From NCBI RefSeq assembly GCF_000968015.1, contig NZ_LACH01000026.1, positions 1-64,000 on the forward strand: a stretch of DNA of 64,000 nt, read 5' to 3'. The notes under the pieces are model-generated. The model worked only from the letters and a program-made list of their open reading frames with translations, ran no database searches and had not been told where the DNA came from. Shown here one piece after another: positions 1 through 9,577 of the stretch. Every line of letters begins with the position of its first letter. The stretch's first letter is position 1. The stretch is from Pseudomonas fluorescens (GTDB taxonomy: Bacteria; Pseudomonadota; Gammaproteobacteria; Pseudomonadales; Pseudomonadaceae). Both the position numbers and the translations under genes were made by a program.

Positions 1-402
1 CACGGAGCAGGACCGGAGCGAGGGCACCCTGAGCCTAAGCGAAGGGCCGAACGAAAGGGGCAAAAGCCCTTGGTTACTTGGGGCTCTTCCAAGTGACTCG
101 CTGTAAAAGCGAAATCGTCAGCCGCCATTACCGCAGAAACGGATATGTACCCAACCCAACCCAACCCAACTCCCCAGCAAACCAAACAGAACCACCTCTA
201 CCAAGCGTTTTTCCGTTTCAGCACCCACCCACCGCACTGAAAGAGCTGGCGCGTTTCCTGCAAGTCCCCCCGATATCGCCATAAAACGAGCACTTCCGGT
301 GAATCCAGAAGCGCCCTGAGCGGCATTGAAGGTTTTATCCAGAAGGCCTGCGAAAGCTTGATACAGCTTGGCTGAGCCCTGTGACGAACAAGAGGGGAGA
401 CG
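1..402. other. Leader region with no convincing gene; recurrent Pseudomonas-type sequence
   Basis: This stretch has no gene I can support. Frame 1 from base 1 reads as a Gly/Arg/Lys-rich tail ending at a stop near base 96, and a 68-residue frame (78-284) follows. Both read like fragments I remember recurring around Pseudomonas genomes and annotated only as hypothetical, which suggests an interspersed non-coding sequence rather than a gene; that is recollection, not a search. Bases 151-170 are four exact copies of the pentamer CCAAC. I see no strong promoter for the following rfbF, although a purine-rich ribosome site lies just before base 403. Confidence 0.35.
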
Positions 403-1176
403 ATGAAGGCAGTTATTTTGGCGGGCGGCCTGGGCACGCGCATCAGTGAGGAGTCGCACCTCAAACCCAAGCCGATGATTGAAATCGGCGGCAAGCCAAT
501 TCTCTGGCACATCATGAAGCAGTACTCCGCTCACGGGATTCATGACTTCGTGATTTGCCTGGGTTACAAGGGCTATGCAATCAAGGACTTCTTCGCCAAC
601 TACTTCCTGCACACCTCTGACGTCACCTTCGACATGTGCAACAACCGCATGGACGTTCACCAGAACTACAGCGAGCCGTGGCGCGTCACGCTCATCGATA
701 CCGGCGACGAAACCATGACCGGTGGCCGTTTGCGTCGCGCCAGCCGCTATCTGGAAAACGAAGAAGCGTTCTGTTTCACCTACGGCGACGGGGTGTCCGA
801 TCTGAACATCGGTGCTCTGGTGGATTTTCACCTGACGCATGGCAAGCAGGCCACGGTCACGGCGGTGCAGCCACCCGGCCGCTACGGTGCGCTGGATCGT
901 GAGGGCGATCGGGTGTTGGGGTTCACTGAAAAACCGCGCGGTGATGGTGGCTGGATCAACGGAGGCTTCTTTGTATTGTCACCCAAGGTTCTGCGATTGA
1001 TTGATGGCGATGAAACCTCGTGGGAGTCAGGCCCTCTCGACGTCCTTGCCGAGCGGGGTGAGTTGATGGCCTTCCAGCACGATGGCTTCTGGCAGCCGAT
1101 GGATACTCTGCGCGACAAAAACCATCTCGAGGCGTTGTGGCAGACAGGGGAGGCCCCATGGAAGCAATGGGACTGA
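403..1176 (+). CDS. rfbF: Glucose-1-phosphate cytidylyltransferase
   Basis: The enzyme makes CDP-glucose from glucose-1-phosphate and CTP, the entry step to CDP-6-deoxyhexoses. At 257 residues it has the usual family length. The N-terminus carries the nucleotidyltransferase signature [10 protein letters not shown] and the following [12 protein letters not shown] activating loop, and the acidic YGDGVSD segment follows near residue 130. The start is preceded by a purine-rich AGAGGGGAGA sequence. It runs into rfbG with overlapping ends, so the two are translationally linked. Assignment is by family signature and by the adjacent dehydratase. Confidence 0.93.
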   Translation: MKAVILAGGLGTRISEESHLKPKPMIEIGGKPILWHIMKQYSAHGIHDFVICLGYKGYAIKDFFANYFLHTSDVTFDMCNNRMDVHQNYSEPWRVTLIDTGDETMTGGRLRRASRYLENEEAFCFTYGDGVSDLNIGALVDFHLTHGKQATVTAVQPPGRYGALDREGDRVLGFTEKPRGDGGWINGGFFVLSPKVLRLIDGDETSWESGPLDVLAERGELMAFQHDGFWQPMDTLRDKNHLEALWQTGEAPWKQWD

Positions 1177-2240
1177 GCCCGGAATTTTGGCGCGGCAAGC
1201 GGGTTTTGTTGACCGGTCACACTGGTTTCAAAGGCAGTTGGCTGACGTTGTGGCTGCAAAGTCTGGGCGCGAAGGTCAGCGGGTTTGCGCTTGATCCCTC
1301 CACCGAGCCGAATCTGTTCGGCCTGGCAAAGGTGGCCGAAGGCATAAATGATCAACGTGGCGACCTGCGTGACTTGGGCGCCTTGCTGGAACTGATCGCC
1401 GATACCCAACCGGAAATTGTCTTGCACCTGGCGGCTCAGCCCTTGGTACGCGAAGGTTATCGAGACCCGCTGGGGACGTACTCCAGCAACGTCATGGGCA
1501 CCCTCAATCTGCTCGAAGCGATCCGTCAGGTCGGCGGCGTGCGTGCGTGCGTGCTGGTGACTACCGACAAGGTTTACGCGAACAAAGAATGGCTGTGGCC
1601 GTACCGCGAAGACGAAGCCCTCGGCGGACACGATCCTTACAGCAGCAGCAAGGCCTGCTGCGAGTTGCTGGCGCAGTCTTACGCCGCTTCGTTCTTCCCG
1701 GCCGAAAAGTATGCCGAGCACGGTTTGGCCCTGGCCACCGCCCGGGCCGGCAACGTATTGGGTGGTGGCGACTTCGCGCCGGAACGTTTGATTCCCGACG
1801 TACTCAAGGCTTGGTCCGCAAACGAGCCCGTGACCCTGCGCTACCCGCAAGCCGTGCGCCCCTGGCAGCATGCGCTGGAACCACTGGCGGGTTACCTGCA
1901 ACTGGCCGCCAGCCTCTATGAAAAAGGCCCCGAGTTTGCCGGCGCCTGGAACTTCGGCCCGAGCGAGGCGGACATGTGCAGCGTCGGTGAAGTCGTCGAA
2001 CTGCTCGCCAACCGCTGGCCACAAGCGCGCGGATTGCGCATCGAACCGAGTGATCTGCACGAAGCAGGCCTGTTGCGCCTGGACAGCAGCCGTGCCCGTC
2101 AACTGTTGGCCTGGCAACCGCGCTGGTCGTTGCAGCAATGCCTGACCCAGACCCTGGATTGGCACCTGGCCTGGCAAAACGGCGACGATATGCGTGACTT
2201 CACCTTGGGCCAGTTGAACCTGTACCGAGGCGCGCTGTGA
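1158..2240 (+). CDS. rfbG: CDP-glucose 4,6-dehydratase
   Basis: An NAD-dependent extended SDR enzyme that converts CDP-glucose to CDP-4-keto-6-deoxyglucose. The Rossmann motif [10 protein letters not shown] is at residues 19-28 and the catalytic Tyr-Lys pair is in [14 protein letters not shown] 21 bases upstream is also open, but the ATG at 1158 has an AGGGGAGG ribosome site just before it, giving 360 residues, the usual length. It overlaps the end of rfbF and the next gene starts inside its stop. The product is a branch point for amino, epimerised or C-methylated CDP sugars, which fits the genes downstream. Confidence 0.93.
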   Translation: MEAMGLSPEFWRGKRVLLTGHTGFKGSWLTLWLQSLGAKVSGFALDPSTEPNLFGLAKVAEGINDQRGDLRDLGALLELIADTQPEIVLHLAAQPLVREGYRDPLGTYSSNVMGTLNLLEAIRQVGGVRACVLVTTDKVYANKEWLWPYREDEALGGHDPYSSSKACCELLAQSYAASFFPAEKYAEHGLALATARAGNVLGGGDFAPERLIPDVLKAWSANEPVTLRYPQAVRPWQHALEPLAGYLQLAASLYEKGPEFAGAWNFGPSEADMCSVGEVVELLANRWPQARGLRIEPSDLHEAGLLRLDSSRARQLLAWQPRWSLQQCLTQTLDWHLAWQNGDDMRDFTLGQLNLYRGAL

Positions 2241-2797
2241 GCGAATTTTTGTTGAAAGCGCTGCCGCTGACGGGCTTGTTCAGCGTGCAGCACAAACGCT
2301 TCGAAGACGATCGCGGGCACTTCGCCCGGTTGTTCTGCGAGGGCAGCCTGAGTGCCTTCGGCCAAGCGTTTTCCATTCGCCAGATCAACCATTCCTGCAC
2401 CCGCGCACGCGCGAGTGTGCGGGGCTTGCATTACCAGAATGCCAACGCGCCGGAAGCCAAGCTGATCACCTGCCTGCGCGGTGAAGTCTGGGACGTGGCG
2501 GTGGACTTGCGGCCCGACTCCGCAACGTTCCTGCATTGGCACGCCGAACACCTGCGCGCCGGCGACGGTCGCAGCCTGCTCATCCCTGCCGGATTTGCCC
2601 ACGGCTTCCAGACCCTGACCGACGACGCCGAATTGCTTTATCTGCACAGCGCCGACTATGCGCCGGAGCACGAAGGCGGTTTGTCGGTGAACGATCCCCG
2701 GCTGGCGATTGCCTGGCCGTTGCCTGTCAATAATCTGTCAGCCAGGGACGCCAGCCATCCCTTGCTCGATGAACGCTTCGCTGGAGTGCGTTTATGA
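2237..2797 (+). CDS. RmlC-like sugar-nucleotide 3,5-epimerase
   Basis: A cupin-fold epimerase of the dTDP-4-dehydrorhamnose 3,5-epimerase family, 186 residues, starting at GTG inside the rfbG stop. Visible family residues are the RGLHYQ segment with the catalytic His, the VDLRPDS segment, the IPAGFAHGFQ strand and the ELLYLHSADY segment. Because the upstream enzymes make a CDP sugar, the substrate is probably CDP-4-keto-6-deoxyglucose rather than the dTDP form; that is inferred from context. It may epimerise only C3 or C5. Confidence 0.85.
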   Translation: MSEFLLKALPLTGLFSVQHKRFEDDRGHFARLFCEGSLSAFGQAFSIRQINHSCTRARASVRGLHYQNANAPEAKLITCLRGEVWDVAVDLRPDSATFLHWHAEHLRAGDGRSLLIPAGFAHGFQTLTDDAELLYLHSADYAPEHEGGLSVNDPRLAIAWPLPVNNLSARDASHPLLDERFAGVRL

Positions 2798-4020
2798 ACT
2801 GCCGTGGTTGCGGAACTCCTTTGGCCTTGCCGCTGATCGATCTCGGCACCTCGCCGCCGTCGAACGCCTACGTACGCGCCGATCAGCTGGAACAGGCTGA
2901 GCAATGGGTGCCACTGAAGGTGGCGGTGTGTCAGCAATGCTGGTTGGTGCAAACCGAGGATTACACCAGCGCCGACAGCCTGTTCGACGCTGAGTATGCT
3001 TATTTCAGTTCGTTTTCCAGCACCTGGCTGGCGCATGCCGATCGCTACGTTGCCGAAATGGTCGAGCGCTTCGCCCTGACCGCCGACAGCCGTGTGGTGG
3101 AAATCGCTGCCAACGACGGTTACCTGTTGCAGTACGTCGCCGGTCGCGGCATCCCTTGCCTGGGCGTTGAACCGACCCGCAGCACTGCGCAAGCGGCGCG
3201 GGAAAAGGGCCTGGACATCCGCGAGTTGTTCTTCGGCCGTGACACCGCTGCGCAATTGGTCAGCGAAGGCTGGTCTGCGGACCTGATGGCTGCCAACAAT
3301 GTGTTGGCCCACGTGCCGGATATCAATGATTTTCTCGGCGGCTTTGCGACCTTGCTCAAGCCGACTGGCGTGGCGACGTTCGAGTTTCCGCAACTGCTGA
3401 CGCTGATGGCCGGGCAACAGTTCGACACGCTGTATCACGAGCACTATTCCTACCTGTCCCTGACCGCCGTGCATGCATTGTGCGAACGCAACGGTCTGGA
3501 AGTGTTCGACGTCAGTCAGCTGTCGACCCATGGCGGTTCGTTGCGGGTATTCGTGCAGCGTGTTGACGGGCTTCGTCGCGAAGTGCAGCCCGCGGTTGCG
3601 CTTCAATTGCAGGCCGAAATCGTCGCCGGAGTGAAAACCCCCGAGTACTACGCGACCCTTGCGCCAGCCGCCGAGGGCATCAAGCACCAATTGCTGCGCT
3701 TTCTGTTGCAGGCGAAAGCCGATGGCAAACGAGTGGTCGGTTATGGCGCCGCCGCCAAGGGCAACACGTTGCTCAACTACGCCGGCGTCAAGCCTGATCT
3801 GTTGGCCTGGGTGGCCGACGCCAATCCGCACAAGCAAGGCAAGTTCTTGCCCGGCAGCCGGATTCCGGTGGTTTCACCCGAGCGTATCGCCCTCGAACAG
3901 CCCGACTACATCCTGGTTCTGCCATGGAACCTGTTGACGGAAATCACCCAGCAATTCGCCTCGGTCAAAGAGTGGGGCGCTCAGTTTGTCGTTGCCGTTC
4001 CGGAGTTGAGTATTCAATGA
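2794..4020 (+). CDS. SAM-dependent sugar C-methyltransferase
   Basis: A 408-residue protein built like TylCIII/EvaC/NovU sugar C-methyltransferases. An N-terminal zinc-binding part has CRGC (residues 3-6) and CQQC (about 48-51). A central Rossmann methyltransferase domain has the SAM motif VEIAANDGYL near residue 101. The C-terminal domain carries VVGYGAAAKGNTLLNY. These enzymes add a methyl to the carbon next to the ketone of a 4-keto (or 3-amino-4-keto) sugar, producing a branched-chain sugar. It starts inside the stop of the epimerase gene and ends inside the start of the aminotransferase, so all are in one operon. The exact substrate is unknown. Confidence 0.85.
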   Translation: MNCRGCGTPLALPLIDLGTSPPSNAYVRADQLEQAEQWVPLKVAVCQQCWLVQTEDYTSADSLFDAEYAYFSSFSSTWLAHADRYVAEMVERFALTADSRVVEIAANDGYLLQYVAGRGIPCLGVEPTRSTAQAAREKGLDIRELFFGRDTAAQLVSEGWSADLMAANNVLAHVPDINDFLGGFATLLKPTGVATFEFPQLLTLMAGQQFDTLYHEHYSYLSLTAVHALCERNGLEVFDVSQLSTHGGSLRVFVQRVDGLRREVQPAVALQLQAEIVAGVKTPEYYATLAPAAEGIKHQLLRFLLQAKADGKRVVGYGAAAKGNTLLNYAGVKPDLLAWVADANPHKQGKFLPGSRIPVVSPERIALEQPDYILVLPWNLLTEITQQFASVKEWGAQFVVAVPELSIQ

Positions 4021-5138
4021 GCAGAATTCACTACACCAAACCGAGTGTCGGCGAACTGGAAGCCAAGTATGCCCTGGACGCCGTGCAGAACGGTTGGGGC
4101 GCGCGTTGCTACGAATACCTGACGCGTTTCGAACACGGTTTTGCCGAGCACCTTGGTGCGACCTACGCCATCGCCACTTCAAGCTGCACCGGTGCGCTGC
4201 ACATGGGGATGGCGGCGCTGGGTATCGGCGCGGGTGATGAAGTGATCCTGGCCAACACCAACTGGATTGCATCGGCGGCACCGATTACGTATCTGGGCGC
4301 TACGCCGGTGTTTGTCGATGTTCTGCCGGATAGCTGGTGCCTGGATCCTGAACTCGTCAGGCAAGCCATTTCGCCGAAGACCAAAGCCATTCTCGCGGTT
4401 CACCTTTACGGCAATCTGTGCGACATGGACGCATTGCTGGCGATGGGGCGCGAATTCGGTATCCCGGTCATCGAAGACGCTGCCGAAGCCATCGGCTCGC
4501 AGTGGCGCGGCAAGGCTGCCGGCTCGATGGGGGCGTTCGGTGCGTTTTCATTCCATGGCACCAAAACCATGACGACCGGCGAGGGCGGCATTTTCGTCAC
4601 GTCGGATAAAGCCTTGTACGAGCGTGTCCTGACCTTGTCCAACCATGGTCGTGTCGCGGGCAGCACCAAACAATTCTGGCCGGAGTTCATTGGCTTCAAA
4701 TACAAGATGAGCAACTTGCAGGCTGCCGTCGGCTGCGCTCAGGTCGAGCGGATCGATGAGCTGATCGAACGCAAACGGACGATATTCGCCAATTACGCCC
4801 ACGCGCTGTCATCGCTGCCGGGTGTTTCGCTGAACCCGGAACCTGCCCATGCCCGCAACGGCTACTGGATGCCCACTGTGGTATTCGATGCCGGGACCGG
4901 GATTCATCGCGACGAGATGATCGCCGCGTTCCAGGCTGCCGATATCGACGCCCGGGTGTTCTTCTGGCCACTGTCGTCGTTGCCCATGTTCAGCGAGCAC
5001 GTGGTCGACACACCGGTTTCGTTTGCCTTGCCGGAGCGTGCGTTCAACCTGCCGAGTTATCACGACATGACGGACGCCGATCAGGCGCGCGTGGTGGATG
5101 TGGTACGTGCGCTGCTGGCAAAAAGGCAATCGCTGTGA
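4017..5138 (+). CDS. DegT/DnrJ/EryC1 family sugar aminotransferase
   Basis: A PLP-dependent enzyme of about 373 residues that would aminate a keto sugar nucleotide. The PLP-binding lysine is present in SFHGTKTMTTGEGG, so it looks like a true aminotransferase and not a RfbH-type dehydrase, in which this lysine is replaced by His. The frame stays open 93 bases upstream, but the ATG at 4017 overlapping the methyltransferase stop gives the natural N-terminus MSRIHYTKPSV. Together with the preceding C-methyltransferase it points to an amino, methyl-branched CDP sugar. Confidence 0.88.
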   Translation: MSRIHYTKPSVGELEAKYALDAVQNGWGARCYEYLTRFEHGFAEHLGATYAIATSSCTGALHMGMAALGIGAGDEVILANTNWIASAAPITYLGATPVFVDVLPDSWCLDPELVRQAISPKTKAILAVHLYGNLCDMDALLAMGREFGIPVIEDAAEAIGSQWRGKAAGSMGAFGAFSFHGTKTMTTGEGGIFVTSDKALYERVLTLSNHGRVAGSTKQFWPEFIGFKYKMSNLQAAVGCAQVERIDELIERKRTIFANYAHALSSLPGVSLNPEPAHARNGYWMPTVVFDAGTGIHRDEMIAAFQAADIDARVFFWPLSSLPMFSEHVVDTPVSFALPERAFNLPSYHDMTDADQARVVDVVRALLAKRQSL

Positions 5139-5800
5139 AGATGTACTTGCTGGGTGCGGCGAACCCGGAAGCGGTGCGCATGCTGCACGCGGTGAAGCGC
5201 AGCACGCCGAACGTCGAGTTTGCGTTTCTGGACAATGACCCGGGCAAACAGGGCACCTTGTTTTATGGCGTGCCGGTTATTGGCGGTTCCCGGCTGGTGA
5301 GTGAGCTTAAAGGGCCGGACGTGTGTTTCGTCAACCTGATCACCGGCAGCACCCGACTGCGCTACGAGACCACCCGCCAACTGGTCGAGGCCGGTGCCAC
5401 GCTGGGCCAGTTCGTCCACCCCGGCATTGACCTGACCATGATTCGCATGGGGCAGGGCAGTTATCTGCAGGAAGGCGTACTCATGCAGGCCGAGGTGACG
5501 CTGGGCGACAACACCAGCATCAGCGCCGGCAGCGTGGTGGGGCATGAAGGCCAAATCGGCCACTCGGTGTTCATGGCGCCCGGCGTGTGCATCGCCGGTT
5601 GCGTGGAGATCGGCGACGGAACATTTATCGGCACCAACGCCACCATTCTTCCGCGGTTGCGCATCGGTCGCTGGGTAACCATCGGCGCCGGTGCCGTCGT
5701 CACCAAAGATGTCCCGGATTATTCAGTCGTGGCGGGCAATCCCGCCAGGATCATCAAGACCAACGTGGTGCCTTACCCCGACGGTAGGGTCTTCAAGTAA
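5135..5800 (+). CDS. NeuD/PglD-like sugar O/N-acetyltransferase
   Basis: A 221-residue acetyltransferase with an N-terminal nucleotide-sugar binding Rossmann-like part (residues 1-80) and a C-terminal left-handed beta-helix made of hexapeptide repeats (about 95-205), visible as runs such as VTLGDNTSISAGSVVG and FIGTNATILPRLRIG. It probably acetylates the amino group installed by the preceding aminotransferase. It starts at GTG overlapping the previous stop; an ATG six bases later is an alternative start. Family is clear; acceptor is inferred. Confidence 0.85.
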   Translation: MKMYLLGAANPEAVRMLHAVKRSTPNVEFAFLDNDPGKQGTLFYGVPVIGGSRLVSELKGPDVCFVNLITGSTRLRYETTRQLVEAGATLGQFVHPGIDLTMIRMGQGSYLQEGVLMQAEVTLGDNTSISAGSVVGHEGQIGHSVFMAPGVCIAGCVEIGDGTFIGTNATILPRLRIGRWVTIGAGAVVTKDVPDYSVVAGNPARIIKTNVVPYPDGRVFK

Positions 5801-5830
5801 CCCGTTTCCCTATTTTTTTGGAGCGTTGCA

Positions 5831-6559
5831 ATGAATCCCCATGAGCAGTTTCGCGAAGAAGTAAAAGACAACATCGAAGGCCTGAAAAAGGACAAGGCGT
5901 TGCAAGCCGAGTCGCTGGAATGGGTCGGCACAACGGCCAGGCACAAGTACACCTACAACTTCAGCTGGATGGGGCGGCCGATCATTCAGTTCCCGCAGGA
6001 CATGGTCGCCATGCAGGAAATCATCTGGAACCTGCGTCCGGACGTGATCGTTGAAACCGGCATTGCCCACGGCGGGTCGTTGGTGTTTTACGCCTCGATC
6101 CTGGAACTGATGGGTCATGGTGAAGTGCTGGGTGTCGACATCGATATCCGCCAGCATAACCGCGAAGCGATCGAAGCTCACCCGATGAGCAAACGCATCC
6201 AGATGATCCAGGGTTCGAGCATCGATACGGCGATTGTCGACCAGGTGCGCGAGCGCATCCAGGGCAAGAAAGTGCTGGTGGTACTCGACTCCAATCACAC
6301 CCACGAACACGTACTCGAAGAGCTGCGCCTGTATGCGCCGATGGTCTCGGTGGGCAGCTATTGCGTGGTCATGGACACCGTGGTCGAAGACATGCCGGAA
6401 GATGCGTTCCCGGACCGTCCGTGGGGCAAGGGTGACAACCCGAAAACCGCGGTCTGGGCCTACCTGGAAGAGAACCGTGATTTCGAGATCGACCAGGCAA
6501 TTCACAGCAAGCTGCTGATCACTGTCGCCCCAGATGGCTACCTGCGCCGAGTGCGCTAA
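5831..6559 (+). CDS. CmcI-like (cephalosporin hydroxylase family) methyltransferase-fold protein
   Basis: A 242-residue protein of the CmcI family, which has a SAM-methyltransferase Rossmann fold; many members are sugar or polysaccharide methyltransferases despite the family name. Visible features are the VIVETGIAHGGSLVFYA SAM-binding strand-loop near residue 75, the acidic VDIDIR strand and the DSNHTHEHV metal-site-like segment near residues 153-161. It sits between sugar-nucleotide enzymes and a glycosyltransferase, so it probably decorates the glycan, for example by O-methylation. It is separated from the previous gene by 30 bases. Confidence 0.75.
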   Translation: MNPHEQFREEVKDNIEGLKKDKALQAESLEWVGTTARHKYTYNFSWMGRPIIQFPQDMVAMQEIIWNLRPDVIVETGIAHGGSLVFYASILELMGHGEVLGVDIDIRQHNREAIEAHPMSKRIQMIQGSSIDTAIVDQVRERIQGKKVLVVLDSNHTHEHVLEELRLYAPMVSVGSYCVVMDTVVEDMPEDAFPDRPWGKGDNPKTAVWAYLEENRDFEIDQAIHSKLLITVAPDGYLRRVR

Positions 6560-6613
6560 GCGGCAACTTCATTCGAGTTTTCATCAGGCAATCAGTCAGT
6601 GGTGGGGAAGGTT

Positions 6614-9547
6614 ATGCAAGGCATTTACGGTTCAGAAAACACGTTGTCCCTGAGTGAGCAGTTCACTCTGGTGCTGATGACGCACAATCGTCCGGCGTTC
6701 TTGCGCCGGGCATTGCAGTTCTACAGCACGCTGCCTTGCAAGATCCTGGTCCTCGATTCATCGGCCATCGCGCTGGACGGCGCGGCTACGGTTGCGGACA
6801 CCATCGACTATCGGCACTTGCCGCAATTTGGCTACTGGGGAATCCAGTCCAAACTGGCGTACGGCGTCGAGCAGGTCACCACGCCATACATGGTCTTCGC
6901 CTCCGACGATGATTTTCTGTTGCACGGCGCCCTCACCGAGTCGGTGAACTTCCTCGAAGCCAACCCCGACTATGGTCTGTGCCATGGCTATTGCCTGATG
7001 TACCTGACCCACTCCAACTATGTGCAGTACTACCGTCGTGACAAGAAAGTACACGAGGACTACAACGCCGAGCGCGGTCAGGATCGTGTCCTGGATTTCA
7101 TGAGCCAGTACATTCCGCCGTTCTACGCGGTCCACCGCACCTCGCTGCTGCGTGACTGGTATGAAGCGATGCCTGAAGGCACGATCTTCCAATGGCAGGA
7201 AATCGGTCATGCCTACTACATGCTGGCACGGGCCAAGGCGCGGATTCTCCCGACGCCGTACGTGGTGCGTGAGGTCAACTACGGTCGCTCGGATCACAAC
7301 ACCGAAATCATGACGACCTTGAGCTTCAAGGACGCCCGCTCTGTCGCCGACCGCGAGCGCTTTGCCGGGTTTCTGGCGTCGCTACCGACTGGCATCAGCG
7401 GTTTGGACGAAAAGCAGACCGCAGAGGTTGCCCTGCAAAGCTTCGCCACCCTGGCCGAGAGCCTGACAAGCCGTAACGCGTTGACCATCGAGCCGATTTT
7501 CGAGTCCTACTGGACAGATCCGACGGTGGGGCCGAAGCGGGTCTTTGGCGCACAGCAGTACGTCGAAATGCCGTTCTACAACAGCGCTTTCTTCGAACAA
7601 CTCACGCAGTGCGAATTTTTGCTGCATGCGATGCCGGCCGGGCGCTTGCAACTCGAAGAAATGGAAGGCGCATTGCTCAAGCAAGAGGCCTTGCAGCGCA
7701 CCTACTCCAATGACAGTTCGGCGACGATCCAGAACCGTCTGCTTGAAGCCGTTCGGCTGGGGGCCTTCAACCGTCGGGTGCTGCAAAAGCTTGGGCAGCA
7801 GCTCCAGCAAATGGATGAGCCCGCTGATGCCCAAGTGCTGACCGACTGGGTTCAGCGTCTGGACAGTGTGCCAATCTTCGACAGTCGCCAGTTACTCGAC
7901 ACGATGCCATCGGGACGTCTGCGCAACTGGCTGCACGCCCGGCAACCGAACGATACCGCGGTGAGGAAAATCAACCAGCACCTGGCGGCAAACGAAGGGG
8001 GGCCTCAGTTCGGCATTCTGCTGCTCGATCTGGACGCAGACATGGACAAACTCCAGGTCACTCTGGATAGCCTCATGGAGAGTGCGTTCCGGGCGTTCAA
8101 GGTGGTGGTCTTCACCACGGGCGACTTGCCGGCGGTCACCACGGCACAAAACACGCTGCATTTCGTCAAGGTCACGGCGGCCAATTACGTCGACAAACTG
8201 AACCAGATCGCTCGCCAGTCGACGTCGGACTGGGTGCTGTTGGCCGAGGCGGGCGACGAGTTCACCGCTGCCGGTTTCTTGCGTGCCAGTCTCGAGTTGC
8301 AGAACGCCGAGGGTTGCCGTGCGGTGGCGATGGACGAAGTTCATCGCCAGGCCAATGGCACGCTGGTCGATGTGTTCCGGCCAGCCTTCAACCTCGACCT
8401 GTTGCAGAGCTTGCCGGCACTCGTCGCGCGGCACTGGCTGATCCGCCGCGAAGCGCTGGTGGAGGTCGGCGGTTTTGCCCGCGAACTCACCTCGGCACTC
8501 GAGTTCGACCTGCTGCTGCGCTTGATCGAAACCGGTGGCCTGACCGGCCTTGCCCATTTGGCCGAGCCGTTGCTGATCACCGCCGCACCCGAGCCGGCCG
8601 CCAATGACCACGAGCGTCAGGCGTTGGTTCGTCATTTGGCGACGCGCGGTTATCAGGCCCAGGTCAACGCCGAAGTGTCGGGTGGTTACAGCATCGACTA
8701 CCGTCATGCCGGTCGCCCGAAGGTGTCGATCATCATCCATAGCCAGGACAACCTGGAGCACTTGCAGCGCTGCCTGGTCAGCGTTTTGCAACGCACACGC
8801 TATCAACATAATGAAATCGTCATTGCCGATAACCGCAGCCAGTCCACCGAGCTGCTCGCCTGGCTCGACAACCTGGAGAAAAACGGCGCAGGCCGGATTC
8901 GTCTGGTCAAGACAACGCAACGCCTGAGCACGTCGGCTCTGATCAACCTGGCCGCCGAGCAGGCGCAGGGTGAATACCTGGTGCTGCTGGCAGCAGACGC
9001 CGAAGTGGTCAACGCGAACTGGATCGAGGCGTTACTCAATCAGGCCCAGCGTCCCGAAGTCGGGGTGGTGGGTGCCAAACTGCTGGACCGCGAAGGCTGT
9101 GTCACCGGTGCCGGCCTGATTCTGGGGCTCAACGGCGAGATCGCTTCGCCCTTCATCGGCGAGAAAAAGGAGGCGCCGGGCTACATGCGCAGACTGCTCG
9201 TCGAACAGAATTACTCGGCCGTTTCCGGTGCGTGCCTGATGATTCGCAAGGAGGTTTTCGTTGCCCTCGGCGGACTGGATCGTGAGCATTTTGATGAGGC
9301 GTATGCCGATGTCGATCTCTGCCTGAAAGTTGCCGACGCCGGTTTACTCACGGTGTGGACGCCGCAGGTTCAGATTGCCCACCCGGGCGTTTTGCCGAAC
9401 GAACCTCAGGCAATGGCAGCCTTGCGCGACAAGTGGCAGGCGCGCTTTGCGCACGACGAGGCTTACAACAACAACCTGGCCTTGACCGGCAAGGGCTTTT
9501 CCCTGGGTGAACCGACCCCGGTGAACTGGGCGCAGTTGCTCGCATAA
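6614..9547 (+). CDS. Large multi-domain glycosyltransferase
   Basis: A protein of about 977 residues. The N-terminal part (about 10-300) is a TIGR00180-like GT-A domain beginning LVLMTHNRPAFLRRAL with an ASDDDF metal-binding motif. A second, apparently degenerate GT-A domain spans about 465-660. A third GT2 domain spans about 700-920, beginning PKVSIIIHSQDN and with YADVDLCLKVADAG. The chosen ATG at 6614 follows a GGGGAAGG site; a GTG 15 bases upstream is also possible. Three linked domains suggest successive transfers of sugars to flagellin or a lipid-linked glycan. There is no signal peptide or membrane segment. Confidence 0.8.
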   Translation: MQGIYGSENTLSLSEQFTLVLMTHNRPAFLRRALQFYSTLPCKILVLDSSAIALDGAATVADTIDYRHLPQFGYWGIQSKLAYGVEQVTTPYMVFASDDDFLLHGALTESVNFLEANPDYGLCHGYCLMYLTHSNYVQYYRRDKKVHEDYNAERGQDRVLDFMSQYIPPFYAVHRTSLLRDWYEAMPEGTIFQWQEIGHAYYMLARAKARILPTPYVVREVNYGRSDHNTEIMTTLSFKDARSVADRERFAGFLASLPTGISGLDEKQTAEVALQSFATLAESLTSRNALTIEPIFESYWTDPTVGPKRVFGAQQYVEMPFYNSAFFEQLTQCEFLLHAMPAGRLQLEEMEGALLKQEALQRTYSNDSSATIQNRLLEAVRLGAFNRRVLQKLGQQLQQMDEPADAQVLTDWVQRLDSVPIFDSRQLLDTMPSGRLRNWLHARQPNDTAVRKINQHLAANEGGPQFGILLLDLDADMDKLQVTLDSLMESAFRAFKVVVFTTGDLPAVTTAQNTLHFVKVTAANYVDKLNQIARQSTSDWVLLAEAGDEFTAAGFLRASLELQNAEGCRAVAMDEVHRQANGTLVDVFRPAFNLDLLQSLPALVARHWLIRREALVEVGGFARELTSALEFDLLLRLIETGGLTGLAHLAEPLLITAAPEPAANDHERQALVRHLATRGYQAQVNAEVSGGYSIDYRHAGRPKVSIIIHSQDNLEHLQRCLVSVLQRTRYQHNEIVIADNRSQSTELLAWLDNLEKNGAGRIRLVKTTQRLSTSALINLAAEQAQGEYLVLLAADAEVVNANWIEALLNQAQRPEVGVVGAKLLDREGCVTGAGLILGLNGEIASPFIGEKKEAPGYMRRLLVEQNYSAVSGACLMIRKEVFVALGGLDREHFDEAYADVDLCLKVADAGLLTVWTPQVQIAHPGVLPNEPQAMAALRDKWQARFAHDEAYNNNLALTGKGFSLGEPTPVNWAQLLA

Positions 9548-9577
9548 GCCTGACTGACAGGTAAAAGGACTCAAGGC

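Noticed and set aside
882..2177. 431-codon minus-strand frame over rfbF/rfbG
   Set aside because: Antisense to clearly conserved rfbF and rfbG; no ribosome site or recognisable domain.
4017..5138. Reading the DegT-family gene as a RfbH-type 3-dehydrase
   Set aside because: The PLP lysine is present in SFHGTKTMTTGEGG, and no iron-sulfur cysteine cluster or reductase partner is visible.
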